IMG/VR virus record: IMGVR_UViG_3300037041_000905
Span: 1-48,606 of that record
Source: a virus
Length of the DNA stretch: 48,606 nt
Reading direction: 5' to 3' (one strand)
Shown: positions 12,808 to 22,673 of the stretch, one piece after another
Layout: each line of letters opens with the position of its first letter
How positions within the stretch are numbered: position 1 is the first letter of the stretch
Translations under genes and position numbers: made by a program
The notes under the pieces: model-generated
What the model was told of the DNA's origin: nothing
What the model saw: only the letters and a program-made list of their open reading frames with translations
The model's database searches: none

Positions 12808-14897
12808 ACATTTCTGAGGATGCACGCCTCAGCTGGCAGGTTTTTCTCGACTACCAAGCCGCCCGTGAGGAATGGGCGAAGATGGCCGCGGTCCATGAGG
12901 ACTTTTTCTACGGCGTCCAGTGGCAGGCGAGCGAAATCACCGCCCTTCAAGAGCGCGGGATGGCTCCGCTCGTCGTGAACCGCACAATGCCTGTGATTCA
13001 GCAGGAAATGGCGATGTTCATGGCCAAGCGGCCCGCCTTCAAGTACTTCCCCGTGGACGATGTTGGCGATCCAGCCGTCGCGGCCGTCTTCAATGACGCC
13101 GCGCAGCATGTCTGGCACATCAGCAATGGCGACAGCGAGTATCAGCAGACGATGCAGGACTACTTCGTCATGGGTGCTGGCTACATCATCGCCTACATCG
13201 ACCCGCACGCTGACGATGGCCGTGGCGAGGTCATGATCAAGAGCCTGCCGCCTTGGGACGTCTATCCTGACCCCAACAGCCGCAACATCGACCTCTCGGA
13301 TGCTCGGTACATCATCGTGTCGAGGCTGATCGACATCGACCAGCTGATCTACATGTACCCCGACCACGCCGAGCAGATCAACGACGCGCCGACAGACAAT
13401 GGGACCGTCATCGACAAGCCTGTTGGCATGCCGAACACGGACATCTCCAGTGCGATCGCGGCGGTCAACTTCCAGGGGACGATCAGGCAGCAGAAGAAGG
13501 TCCGCTTCATCGAGCGTTACGAGAAGATCCGCGTCAAGCGTTGGAAGATCTTCGATGCCACCCGTGGCGTCACGTTCAAGATGAGCGAGCTTCCCAAGGC
13601 GTATCAGGCGGCTCTCCACAACGACCTGTCGAGCATCAGGGCCACCCCCGTCTGGGAAACGGCTGTTGAGGTCGTCTGCTCCCTCGGGGACACCATCGTC
13701 ATCGACAAGTACGTCCTCAAACTGGACACCTACCCAGTAGTCCCATTCTACCTGCACCACCGACGCAACCCGTACCCTGTCGGCGATGTGGCGATCATCA
13801 TGGGCATGCAGCAGGAGACCAACAAGCGTCGGTCGATCATGCTGCACAACGCCACCCTGAGCGGCAACTTCCGGATGATTGCCCCCAAGGGCTCCATCCA
13901 GAACAAGGAGGAGTTCGAGCGCAGGGGCACCACCCCCGGATTCCTCATCGAGTACCTTGAGATCGGCGGCGCTCCCCCGCGCGAACTTCTGCCTGCCCCC
14001 CTGTCGCCCGCATGGGTCCAGCTGGAGGGTGAGGCCAAGAGCGACATCGAGTACTCCCTGTCCGTGTTCGGCCACATGATGGGCTCTGGGCAGGACGCTC
14101 CAGAGACATACCGCTCCCTGCTCGCCCTTGAGGAGCGTGGCCAGCAGAAGATCCAGTACAAGGCCAAGCACGCCCGCCACGGCCTGCGGATGCTGGGCAT
14201 CGTCGTGATGCAGCTCATCCAGATGACCTACTCGCCCCAGAAGATCCTTCGCGTGGTTGGGGAGACCAACGAGGCCGCCAAGCGCGTTGTGGCAAACGGG
14301 CAGGAAGTCGACCAATTTACTGGCGAAATCAAGACGTTCAACGACCTCATGGTCGGCAAGTACGACTTGATCGTGGCAGACGGAACCTCCATGCCCACGA
14401 ACCGAATGGCGATGTCCAGCATGATGATGGACATGTTCCAGATGGGGCTCGTGGACAAGGAGGAGGTCTGGAGGAAGCTCGACGGCATTGACCTTGAAGC
14501 GATGAAGAAGCGCATGAGCGAAGCCTCCCAGTTGGCGGCACAGCTCCAGCAGCTTCAGGACGCTCTCAAGAACGTCGAGGGCCTCAACCAGACCCTTCGC
14601 CGCCAGCTCCAGCAGGCCGAGATCCATCTGGGAGCGCAGAAGGAAATCGGCAAGATGCGTGATGACAGCGCCCAGACCGTGGTCGACCAAGAAGTCACCC
14701 GGGCGCGGATCAACGACGAGCTTGGGCTGGTTCAGGAGCGGGTCGCCATGGTCGAGGATGACGCGAGAGCGAAGTCCAACCAGCTGGTGCAGAAGACGAG
14801 GGACGAAATGGCTCTCATGCGGATGAGGGCCGAAATGGAGGCCGAAGTTGAACGCGAACGATCCGTTCTGGAGCGACGAGGAAGCTCCTCAAAGTAG
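12792..14897 (+). CDS. Portal protein
   Basis: The 701-residue protein is podovirus-portal-sized. Early segments VVNRTMPVIQQEMAMFMAKR and YFVMGAGYIIAYIDPH, and PPWDVYPDPNSRNIDLSDA, follow the pattern of P22-like portals, where a channel protein is threaded by DNA at the unique vertex. Residues about 590-700 are a long charged coiled coil, matching the crown/barrel helices of such portals. The GTG start at 12792 has an AGGAG site and overlaps the terminase end. It is directly downstream of terL and overlaps the scaffold gene. Confidence 0.88.
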   Translation: MASLVDISEDARLSWQVFLDYQAAREEWAKMAAVHEDFFYGVQWQASEITALQERGMAPLVVNRTMPVIQQEMAMFMAKRPAFKYFPVDDVGDPAVAAVFNDAAQHVWHISNGDSEYQQTMQDYFVMGAGYIIAYIDPHADDGRGEVMIKSLPPWDVYPDPNSRNIDLSDARYIIVSRLIDIDQLIYMYPDHAEQINDAPTDNGTVIDKPVGMPNTDISSAIAAVNFQGTIRQQKKVRFIERYEKIRVKRWKIFDATRGVTFKMSELPKAYQAALHNDLSSIRATPVWETAVEVVCSLGDTIVIDKYVLKLDTYPVVPFYLHHRRNPYPVGDVAIIMGMQQETNKRRSIMLHNATLSGNFRMIAPKGSIQNKEEFERRGTTPGFLIEYLEIGGAPPRELLPAPLSPAWVQLEGEAKSDIEYSLSVFGHMMGSGQDAPETYRSLLALEERGQQKIQYKAKHARHGLRMLGIVVMQLIQMTYSPQKILRVVGETNEAAKRVVANGQEVDQFTGEIKTFNDLMVGKYDLIVADGTSMPTNRMAMSSMMMDMFQMGLVDKEEVWRKLDGIDLEAMKKRMSEASQLAAQLQQLQDALKNVEGLNQTLRRQLQQAEIHLGAQKEIGKMRDDSAQTVVDQEVTRARINDELGLVQERVAMVEDDARAKSNQLVQKTRDEMALMRMRAEMEAEVERERSVLERRGSSSK

Positions 14898-15651
14898 CGA
14901 CCTGCCCGAGGCCGTGAAGGCTGCGGCAGCTCCCGAGATCAAGCGTCTGGCCGATGGAAGCGTCGACCAGAACGCTGTGGTTGCTGCTACGATCGCCAAC
15001 CACGAAGAGCGAGGTGCGGAGTACTACCGCCTGCAGTACGAAGCTCTGCAGCAGCAGTTCAACTCCGTCAACAGATACACGGGGATCATCAACAGGCTCG
15101 AGTCCGACCCGAACCTCGTCGATGTTCTTGAGCGCTCCATCGCTGGCGAGGTCCTTGTGGCCCGCGGCGTGGACAACAAGAGCCTCTTCGACGACGACGA
15201 TGACGACGATGCCGATACCCCGCGTGCTTCGACCAAGCGTCAGGCCCCCCGCGACCCCGCACAGGATATGTCTCCTGAGCAGATTCGTGAGCAGGCTCGG
15301 CGTGAGGGAGAGATGCAGGCAGCGGCCCAGATGGAGCTGAAAGGCTTCTTGGGGCGGCTGGCCACTGAAGGTGTTCCCGCCTACCTACAGGACAAGTTTG
15401 TGAAGTTCACGAACAATCCTAACGGCTTGACCGTTGGCGATATGTACGCGGCCTTCCTGTCCATGGAGGAGCGCAGCACCCAAAATGCGCCGCCCGTTCC
15501 GCCCGTTGCCCCCAAAAGAGAAGGTCCCGCTGCCGTCACCGTGTCAGCCATCGGTGGAAGCACCGATCGCCCGGGGACTGAGCGGAACATCAGCCAGACC
15601 CAAAACGGGGTGCGGTTCATCAACAACCCGAATGACATCGTGCCCGCGTAA
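14848..15651 (+). CDS. Scaffold protein
   Basis: The 267-residue product is rich in Gln, Glu and Ala, has an acidic Asp run (about residue 113-121), a basic patch and a helical core (REQARREGEMQAAAQM). This composition and its position between portal and capsid are typical of phage scaffolding proteins, which are transient internal partners of the capsid. It begins at a TTG with a GGAGG site, overlapping the portal end by 50 bases. No protease gene is visible nearby. Confidence 0.7.
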   Translation: MNANDPFWSDEEAPQSSDLPEAVKAAAAPEIKRLADGSVDQNAVVAATIANHEERGAEYYRLQYEALQQQFNSVNRYTGIINRLESDPNLVDVLERSIAGEVLVARGVDNKSLFDDDDDDDADTPRASTKRQAPRDPAQDMSPEQIREQARREGEMQAAAQMELKGFLGRLATEGVPAYLQDKFVKFTNNPNGLTVGDMYAAFLSMEERSTQNAPPVPPVAPKREGPAAVTVSAIGGSTDRPGTERNISQTQNGVRFINNPNDIVPA

Positions 15652-15661
15652 GGAGTAGATC

Positions 15662-17314
15662 ATGAGTAATCCCGCGATTGGCCTTGGTGGCTCCACTGGA
15701 GTAGCGGCGTATGCCGCTGGCTACGGTGCGAACGTCCCCTCGGCGAACAACCCGAACGAGTTCTACGGCTACGGCACCGCCTTCATGAACCCGAACCAGT
15801 TCGTGCTGGACATCAGCGAGCGCATCCACCTGTTCGGTGCCGATGCCTCGCCGTTCTTCAGCTGGTCCTCGATGGTCCGCAAGTCCCCTGCGAAGGGCGT
15901 GGACTTCTCGTGGATGGAAGACGAACTGTTCACCCACCGCGACGTCAAGTGCCTCCTGGCTCGTTACTGCCCGACTGGGGCGACGAACGGCAACTGCGTC
16001 TACACCCTGAAGATCCAGCACGGCGGCGACTGGCAGGCGTTCGAGGCGGCTCCGCTGGCCGATGCGTACACGCAGTCGACCACGAACCTGTCGGCCAACC
16101 TGACGTCTCCGACGATCTGCCTGTCGATCAAGGCCAACAGCGCCGAGATCCTCGTCCTGCCTCTGGCCTACGGCTTGGCCGAGGGCCCGAAGACCCGGAC
16201 TTGGACGCCCAGCACTGGCACGGCCTTCACGATCAACAACGAGCTGATCCTCGCTGACAACTCGAACGGCACGATCACGGTCGGCACGAACGCGACCAAC
16301 GCCAGCAACCACTACCTGAAGCATGTCATGAGCCACCACGGCACGGGCTCGTACCCCGCGGCTGGCCTGACTCTGACGTCGACCATCCTCAACACGCTGT
16401 TCTCGGCTGGCGCTCCCGTGGCTGGTGCGTCTGACACCATCGTCTGCACGGTGCGCACCTACACCCCGAACGAAATCCATCAGGGCTTCGCTCAGGGCAG
16501 CGGCCTGCCGACCGAGAGCCGCAAGCGCTCGCGGACGTTCAAGAACTACGTCCAGATCTTCAAGACGCCGTACAGCATCGCCAACACCCTGCAGGCCGTG
16601 CAGATGTACGGCGGCAACGAGCTGGCGAAGCTGCGGTACAAGAAGGCGATCCAGCACAAGGTCGACATCGAGCGCGCGATCCTGTTCCAGGGTGGCGGGA
16701 ACATGGACAGTGCCACGGCTCCCAACTGGGGCTACGTCGGCGGCACGACCTCCGAGAACCCGATCACGCGGTTCAAGGGCCTCGGTGTCGGTGCGACGAG
16801 CATCGCCAACGCTGGCTTCATCTCGACCAAGAACGGTGGATGGGACAGCGGGTTCACGCTGGCGGCTGACGGTTCGGCCACGCAGGCGAACCTGAACGAC
16901 CTCGCTGGTCGCATCTTCGAGGACACCGTGGACACTCCCTCGTCGTCGAAGCTCGTCTTCGCGTCGAAGAAGTGGATGGGCATGCTCTCGCTGATGGCCC
17001 TGAAGCAGGACACCGCGAACTACCGCTGGGGCAACGTGGGCCAGAAGGACGGCCGTCTGGGCATGAAGATCCGCACGCTGGAGACTCCGTTCGGCGATCT
17101 CAACTTCGTGGACATGCCGCACTTCCGGGGCGAGTTCGAGAACTACGCTCTGGTCTGCGACATGAACAACATCGAGATCAAGCCGCTGCGTGACACCCAG
17201 CTGATCGCCAACTGCGGCGAGAAGACGGTCGACGGCCAGATCGACTACTACATCACGGAACTCGGGTTCGAGTGTCGCTTCGAGTCGACGCACGCGATCC
17301 TGAAGCTCACCTGA
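15662..17314 (+). CDS. Major capsid protein (HK97-type, DUF5309-like)
   Basis: The 550-residue product starts after an AAGGAG site. The N-terminus is glycine/alanine-rich. Segments NYVQIFKTPYSIANTLQAVQ, RYKKAIQHKVDIERAILFQ and TPFGDLNFVDMPHF follow the pattern of DUF5309-type capsid proteins, where a helix of the kind KKxxxxxxDIERA lies before the main beta-core. Its length and place right after the scaffold agree. A hairpin follows the gene, which may limit or balance downstream expression. Confidence 0.82.
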   Translation: MSNPAIGLGGSTGVAAYAAGYGANVPSANNPNEFYGYGTAFMNPNQFVLDISERIHLFGADASPFFSWSSMVRKSPAKGVDFSWMEDELFTHRDVKCLLARYCPTGATNGNCVYTLKIQHGGDWQAFEAAPLADAYTQSTTNLSANLTSPTICLSIKANSAEILVLPLAYGLAEGPKTRTWTPSTGTAFTINNELILADNSNGTITVGTNATNASNHYLKHVMSHHGTGSYPAAGLTLTSTILNTLFSAGAPVAGASDTIVCTVRTYTPNEIHQGFAQGSGLPTESRKRSRTFKNYVQIFKTPYSIANTLQAVQMYGGNELAKLRYKKAIQHKVDIERAILFQGGGNMDSATAPNWGYVGGTTSENPITRFKGLGVGATSIANAGFISTKNGGWDSGFTLAADGSATQANLNDLAGRIFEDTVDTPSSSKLVFASKKWMGMLSLMALKQDTANYRWGNVGQKDGRLGMKIRTLETPFGDLNFVDMPHFRGEFENYALVCDMNNIEIKPLRDTQLIANCGEKTVDGQIDYYITELGFECRFESTHAILKLT

Positions 17315-17333
17315 TCGTAGTCGGTTGACGGCA

Positions 17334-17363
17334 GTGGGGGAGGGACCGCCAACCTCCCCCCAC
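17334..17363 (+). other. Hairpin downstream of the capsid gene
   Basis: GTGGGGGAGG (17334-17343) pairs with the C-rich 17353-17363 around the loop GACCGCCAA. There is no T-run. The loop differs by one base from that of the leftward-operon hairpin at 5360-5380, so this is the same element used on the other strand. It may be an mRNA processing or partial termination signal that tunes capsid expression. Confidence 0.55.
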
Positions 17364-17376
17364 CAACAGGAGGGCC

Positions 17377-18012
17377 ATGTCCGTCTCTGTCGCAGCTCTC
17401 AAACTGGGCGTTGAAGCCCTTCTGGACACTGGCACACTCAGCACGACCACTACTCCAACCTCGGCTCAGGTCGAGGCTTGGTTGTATGAAGGGGCCATGC
17501 TGATGTGCGAGATCTTTCCTCCAGAGCAGCTCAGCTGGCTGGAGAAGATCATCACTGGCACCGCTGGTGAAACGGTCGACCTCTCCGCGCTCAACGCCAT
17601 GAAGGTCTCCAGCGTCATCAAAAACGGCTTCGAGTGTACCAAGCTCCACCGCGAGGAACTCCTTCGCATGAAGCGCATGGGGCCGCTGATGTTCTCGGCG
17701 TCTAACATCGCCTACTGCATCACGGGCGGTCATGCCAGCGGTGGCGTCACAAGCCTCCAGTTCTACCCGACGACGAGCCTGACATACGAGGTCAGGTACA
17801 TCGCCTACCCCCTTGCCGCGGCAAGCTGGGCGGCATCTGCGACCGCTCTCGCGCCCCCCACGAACTGGGCTGGTGCGCTGGTCGACTACGCCGTCCTTCG
17901 TGCCAAGGCACAGGACGAGGAGATGGAGCAGTCGGAGCAGTCGGTCAAGCGGTGGACTGAGAAGATCCAGCTGACCGTCAGCAACTCCACCATCGGCACG
18001 AAGGGCAGCTGA
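17377..18012 (+). CDS. Putative head-tail adaptor protein
   Basis: The 211-residue product starts after an AGGAGG site. Its sequence alternates helix and short strands (WLYEGAMLMCEIFPPEQLSW, then YAVLRAKAQDEEMEQSEQSV) in the way of podovirus adaptor/gp4-like proteins that dock on the portal. Position directly downstream of the capsid supports this. The stop overlaps the next start (TGATG). Family not certain. Confidence 0.6.
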   Translation: MSVSVAALKLGVEALLDTGTLSTTTTPTSAQVEAWLYEGAMLMCEIFPPEQLSWLEKIITGTAGETVDLSALNAMKVSSVIKNGFECTKLHREELLRMKRMGPLMFSASNIAYCITGGHASGGVTSLQFYPTTSLTYEVRYIAYPLAAASWAASATALAPPTNWAGALVDYAVLRAKAQDEEMEQSEQSVKRWTEKIQLTVSNSTIGTKGS

Positions 18013-19022
18013 TGTACACAACCCTCAAGACGGCTGTCTACGCCTCCCTCGACGCCAAAATGCGGGCAGAGGTCAGCGACTGGGAGATCAACTTCCACAT
18101 CAACGAGGCGCAGCGCATGCTGGCGCTCCTTCTGCCTGCTGACCTTGTTCCCGAGATCGTCAGGGTTGTCAGGACTGGAACCAGCTTCTCTGGCGTTGGG
18201 AACTATGGGTTCACCACACATCCCACTGCTTGGGCCTACACAGCCGCTGGCCTACAAGTGCTTTCGGTGATGGTCGACACCGTAAACATCGGGGACACGC
18301 ACACCAACCCAAGCCGCGAGTTCGCGCGAGAGGTCTCCGTCGAGGAGTACTTCAAGACCATCGCCGATATCGGAAACACGAGTGTCGACAAGATCTGGTG
18401 TGTTGTCGGCAGCTCCATCCTGACGAACTTCAGGGCTGGCGTCCAAGGCGGTAGCCCCGACAGCTTGCTTCTGGTGAAGTACAAGGACTCGCCTGCGTCC
18501 ATCCCAACAACTGGCGGGTACACTGCTAGGGTAGCAGTCGTGCTGACGTCCTACGACTCCGTGGGTGGCGACATGTCGCTTCTCAAGCTGACATCGGGGA
18601 CTTGGGCGGCTCTTTCCATCACCGATGGTCAGTTCGCTGACGGAACCGTCAGCCAGGCAATCCCTGCATCTGGCACTGTTGGCACGACTGTCCCTACGGC
18701 TCGGATCGTGCGGCTCTGGGATGACGCTGGCGTTGGCTGGCTGCAAGCCAGAGGCCCGGGCACTGTCAACTCTCCTGCTGTTGGCGGTGTCTTCGCGCAG
18801 TGGTCGTCGGTGACGACGCTTCTTGTGTCGCCGCCGTCCGCCTCTTACGACGATGCCATCGAGGACTCATACCTGTCCAGCAAGTGGAATCTCCCGATCA
18901 TCGATATGGCCCTCTCGGCTCTGTGGATGAAGATCGGCGACAAGGAGCGGTCTGCGCTCTACAACAAGAGCGGTATGGAGCGTCTGCAGCTCATGGGCGC
19001 ATCCGTTAAGGGGGCCAAATGA
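18012..19022 (+). CDS. Putative neck / head-completion protein (336 aa)
   Basis: An N-terminal helical segment (FHINEAQRMLALLLPADLV) is followed by a mixed alpha/beta body with a central beta-rich insertion rich in Gly, Ser and Thr (about residues 160-260). The C-terminus is helical (MALSALWMKIGDKERSALYN). The first part resembles the helical neck proteins next to adaptor genes. Overlapping stops and starts tie it to both neighbours. No confident family. Confidence 0.55.
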   Translation: MYTTLKTAVYASLDAKMRAEVSDWEINFHINEAQRMLALLLPADLVPEIVRVVRTGTSFSGVGNYGFTTHPTAWAYTAAGLQVLSVMVDTVNIGDTHTNPSREFAREVSVEEYFKTIADIGNTSVDKIWCVVGSSILTNFRAGVQGGSPDSLLLVKYKDSPASIPTTGGYTARVAVVLTSYDSVGGDMSLLKLTSGTWAALSITDGQFADGTVSQAIPASGTVGTTVPTARIVRLWDDAGVGWLQARGPGTVNSPAVGGVFAQWSSVTTLLVSPPSASYDDAIEDSYLSSKWNLPIIDMALSALWMKIGDKERSALYNKSGMERLQLMGASVKGAK

Positions 19023-19675
19023 CCATCGGCTCAATCCTTCGCCAGATCCAGACCATGGCTGGCGACACTGACGGGACCAAGACGTCCATGGAGTTCCTGC
19101 TCTCGGCCTTCTCGGACGAGATGCGCTTCTGCATGGTCATGTTCCCACAGCAGGTGTCCATCTCCAGTGTTCCCATGACGGGGAACTCGCCAACGACTGC
19201 GAGCATCCTCGACCATGTGAACCCGAAGTACGTCTGGAGCGGGGACGTCCAATGCCAGAAGGTCTACGCCAGCGACATGCTCTCCATGCTGTCGGCTGGC
19301 ACACCATCCATCAGTGGGTACTGGTGGTGCATGATGGAGGGCGTGCTGAATGTCATGCCCTCTGGCGCAGACGTTCGCGTGGTCGGCGACCTCTACCTGA
19401 AGAACGACTACACCACGAACCACCTCAGCCATTCGCTCGATGTCGTGGCCACCGCCTACGGCACCAGCCCCAACTTCGTCCGCCCGGGGCTCACTGGAGG
19501 CCCTCTGGCCATCGTCCGCTATCGCACGGCTCAGCGGGCGGCCGAGTTCATCGGTGACTTCAACCGCGCCCAGTACTTCCTGCAGGTCGCCGTCCGCAAG
19601 GAGGCCGAGACCCGGGCCACCTCCTTCGACCGCAGCACCACCTCTCTTGGGGCCGTGTTTGGGAGTGACCTGTAA
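19019..19675 (+). CDS. Putative tail connector protein (218 aa)
   Basis: The product resembles a second small connector: helix near residues 20-40 (FLLSAFSDEMRFCMVMF), beta-rich centre, C-terminal helix (RTAQRAAEFIGDFNRAQYFL). It is linked by ATGA-type overlap to the neck protein before it and by one base to the tail hub gene after it. Function inferred only from place. Confidence 0.55.
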   Translation: MTIGSILRQIQTMAGDTDGTKTSMEFLLSAFSDEMRFCMVMFPQQVSISSVPMTGNSPTTASILDHVNPKYVWSGDVQCQKVYASDMLSMLSAGTPSISGYWWCMMEGVLNVMPSGADVRVVGDLYLKNDYTTNHLSHSLDVVATAYGTSPNFVRPGLTGGPLAIVRYRTAQRAAEFIGDFNRAQYFLQVAVRKEAETRATSFDRSTTSLGAVFGSDL

Positions 19676-22485
19676 TGAGTGAAAAGAAGCTCTGGCAGGT
19701 TGGTTGGAAGGGCGGGCAGACCGAGGGCGATGTCGGCCCTGAGACCGTTCAGGAACTGCTCAACGTCGACCTCGATGTCGAGGGCCAGCTGCACCCGCGC
19801 GGCACGCTGACGGAGAATACGAGCCGTCTGTGGACGCATACGGGCGCTACCGACATCCCCATCGACATGAAGTACATGAACAAGCCCGACGATGCGGCTG
19901 TTGTCTACCGCGTCCAGCTCACCACCACGGGCATCACTGTCCTGCTGGATAGCGATGGTTCTACAGTCGTCACGTTGACATTCGCTGCGGCTGAGGGATG
20001 GGCTGGCAGTTCAACCATCGACATCACCTCGAAAATGGACATCGACAACAACAACATCTACGTCACGGCCCTCATCTCTGGCGTGCCTGTCGGTGTGTTC
20101 AAGGCGATGTACATTTCCGGGTCTACCAGATGGAGGATTCCACTCGGTACGTCCAACACTGGGCTCAGCGCCGAGGCCGCGTACTCTGCCAAGTGGGTGA
20201 TGATCGGTCCAGATGGCATTGTGCCCGCTTTGGACATCATCGAGATCACCGAGACATGGGGGCAAGCTCCGTCCAACACCAGAGATGCCTTTTACTCTTC
20301 TGCGAATACCCTGTGCGGGTTGATGAAGACGAAGGTGGTCATCGGCGCTCTCAAGATGCTCGACAGGGCACAAAGCACAGCAGCGGTCGCGGCCTTTATC
20401 CCCCAGATGTCGGCCAAACAGACGTTCACGGTCGAGTTCTCTGTGCAGTTCGTCTATGTGGATGGGACGCACAGCAGTATGTCCGATCCCGCATCGTTCA
20501 CCTCGCAGACGTCAGCTGCCGATCTTGCTGTCGGCATTGCCTCGACCATCGCCATGAATACCAGCCTCTCGCAGGCAGTGGCGGCGGTCAACGTATATCG
20601 GCGTATCATCCGCAAGAGCGAAGCGACCATCACCGACCCCGCCTACGAGCTGCTCTACACCGCAGACATCGGAAGTGATGTGCTTGCCGAGAAGGACTCC
20701 ATCTCAAGCGAGAACGTCATCCACAAGTACTGGGCCGAGTTCCACAACCTAGGGTCTGGCGTTGGCACTGATGATGAAGCTGCCATGGGCACGACGTCGA
20801 TGATGCGAGTCACAATTCCGTCGACCACCACCAACCTTATCGAGCCTGGGGCTGGCCACAGGCGCGAGTTCTCTGGTACAGCTACATACACCTCTGGTTG
20901 GTTCAAGGTTGCTGCCTATACACCAGACACGCCAGACAGCAACCTTGTCGTCTTTTGCCCTCGCGCCCTGATCGCCAGCGGCATACACACCTATTACGCT
21001 GGTAACATGATCGAGTCGCAGAACGAGGCGACACAGGGCCAGTACTACAAAATGGTCCTCGGCAGCGTCGGCAATGAGTGCGTGTCGGTGTACAACTTCG
21101 CGGCCAACCTCGGCTCCAATGTGTACGCCATTGGCGGGGACCAGTCCATCTTGAGCCCGAGGCTCGTCCTTGGGTCATATGCACAGGTGCCAGTCAGGTA
21201 CTACATGGGCGCTGCCTTCACGGACAATGGAGGCACATGGAGCGTAACCGAGAAGGTCCAGACGGCTTCTTTCGGTGACGACATCGGCGGCATTGTCATG
21301 TACCAGCCGACCAACAGTGTGACCAAGTGCAACTACAGCACTACCGCTGTCACTGGTGCTGGAACGCGGATGATCGACCCCAAGGTCCTCGTCATGTACG
21401 TCGACGACACTCAGGCTGGCTTCAGTGTGGAGAACGTGGCGGGCATCAATGACATCGAGAAGAGCGTTGTCCTCCCGAGGAAGATCTCCTTCGGGGCTGG
21501 CAGGATGCTGTGCCTCAACGTCCGTCAGGATGAGACCGAGAAGGCTGCTCGCCTTGTCTATAGCGAGTTCAGGCGCTACAACGCCTTCCGCAAGTCGAAC
21601 TACATCGACTACGGCCCGCGCGATGATGGCGTTGGAGTGTCCATCGCCTACTTCGCTGGGCGGCTCCTCGTCCTCCACAGCACCTCCTGCTACGTCATCG
21701 ACATCTCGGGCGGCTCCGACATGGCGTGGCGCGAGCTTGCGTCCTACAAGGATGTCGGGGCCATCAGCGACAAGGCTGTCGTCACCTCGTCTGTCGGTGT
21801 CTTCTTCGCCAGTCAGGCGGATGTTTACTTCTTCGACGGCAACAAGATCATCAAGATCAGCGACCTCGAAGGACGTCGCGTCACTGCCGCCTATCAGGCC
21901 ATGACGAAGGCCAACATCACGCTTCTGTGGCGGAGCGACCTTCACCAGCTCTGGGTGTGCGATCGTGGCACCACCGTCCTCGTCTTCGACATGGATCTTG
22001 GTGCGTGGCACAAGCACTCGCTGATCGAGTTCAGCACCGCTGGCCCGTACATGCTCCCGATCAGGTTCAACAACTTGGCCAACGCCGAGTTCTTGACAAC
22101 GGCCTACAAGAATGGCACAACGGACAAGGTGCAAGCCTACACGTTCGTCACCAACGGAACCACGACCCCGTTCCAGTGGGGCGTCACGACTGGCCCCATC
22201 AACATGGGCGTGTCCGAGGTCGTCAAGAAGGCGAAGAGCCTGTACGTCGACACCAGCGGCGTTGCGTCTACGTCTGGCGACATCGACGTCTGGTACACGG
22301 ACGTCACTGGGTCGGCCGACAAGTCGTTCACCCCGGGTACTTCCCGGGCCGTCAATCGCGTCAAGGTGTCCAGCCGCAACTATTGGCTGAACATGAAGCT
22401 CTTGACCAAGCTGAACGGGAGTACCTATTGGCGTGGGGCGATCGAAAGCCTCGGTCTGAGCTACAGACCGAAGCGCCTGAAGTAG
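19675..22485 (+). CDS. Tail hub/nozzle-type protein (936 aa), beta-propeller-like
   Basis: A very beta-rich protein without long helices. Around residues 625-740 it has FAGRLLVLHSTSCYVIDIS, VVTSSVGVFFASQADVYFF and similar repeats of strand-turn-strand, as in tail nozzle or hub proteins built from beta-propellers. Cys and Gly are frequent near turns. In short-tailed phages such a protein closes the tail and connects to fibres. The call rests on composition, size and order. Confidence 0.62.
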   Translation: MSEKKLWQVGWKGGQTEGDVGPETVQELLNVDLDVEGQLHPRGTLTENTSRLWTHTGATDIPIDMKYMNKPDDAAVVYRVQLTTTGITVLLDSDGSTVVTLTFAAAEGWAGSSTIDITSKMDIDNNNIYVTALISGVPVGVFKAMYISGSTRWRIPLGTSNTGLSAEAAYSAKWVMIGPDGIVPALDIIEITETWGQAPSNTRDAFYSSANTLCGLMKTKVVIGALKMLDRAQSTAAVAAFIPQMSAKQTFTVEFSVQFVYVDGTHSSMSDPASFTSQTSAADLAVGIASTIAMNTSLSQAVAAVNVYRRIIRKSEATITDPAYELLYTADIGSDVLAEKDSISSENVIHKYWAEFHNLGSGVGTDDEAAMGTTSMMRVTIPSTTTNLIEPGAGHRREFSGTATYTSGWFKVAAYTPDTPDSNLVVFCPRALIASGIHTYYAGNMIESQNEATQGQYYKMVLGSVGNECVSVYNFAANLGSNVYAIGGDQSILSPRLVLGSYAQVPVRYYMGAAFTDNGGTWSVTEKVQTASFGDDIGGIVMYQPTNSVTKCNYSTTAVTGAGTRMIDPKVLVMYVDDTQAGFSVENVAGINDIEKSVVLPRKISFGAGRMLCLNVRQDETEKAARLVYSEFRRYNAFRKSNYIDYGPRDDGVGVSIAYFAGRLLVLHSTSCYVIDISGGSDMAWRELASYKDVGAISDKAVVTSSVGVFFASQADVYFFDGNKIIKISDLEGRRVTAAYQAMTKANITLLWRSDLHQLWVCDRGTTVLVFDMDLGAWHKHSLIEFSTAGPYMLPIRFNNLANAEFLTTAYKNGTTDKVQAYTFVTNGTTTPFQWGVTTGPINMGVSEVVKKAKSLYVDTSGVASTSGDIDVWYTDVTGSADKSFTPGTSRAVNRVKVSSRNYWLNMKLLTKLNGSTYWRGAIESLGLSYRPKRLK

Positions 22486-22673
22486 CCAACCTCCAGCAAG
22501 AGGTTGAGCGAAACAGGTCCAATTCTGTAGAGCGGCCTCGGCTCACAACCGTTGTCCCGCCCAACAGCGAGGGACGCGACGGGGACCACAAGTTTGTCGT
22601 GGTCGACAACGTGACATGGGCCTACTGGCGCGTCAACGGCCGCTGGAAGAAAGTGAGGATGGAAGATGGCTAG
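22428..22673 (+). CDS. Small hypothetical protein (81 aa), TTG start
   Basis: The frame has no ATG or GTG near the start of its unique part; a TTG at 22428 follows GGGAG and lies inside the end of the tail protein gene, giving 81 residues. The product has a basic, charged N-terminus and a compact beta-like C-terminus (HKFVVVDNVTWAYWRVNGRW). It overlaps the next gene by eight bases. It may be a small tail or virion protein. Confidence 0.5.
   Translation: MAWGDRKPRSELQTEAPEVANLQQEVERNRSNSVERPRLTTVVPPNSEGRDGDHKFVVVDNVTWAYWRVNGRWKKVRMEDG

Noticed and set aside
12705-17293. Long minus-strand frames opposite the portal and capsid genes (661 and 557 codons)
   Set aside because: Same pattern of antisense frames caused by third-position GC bias; the plus-strand genes have clear families and ribosome sites.
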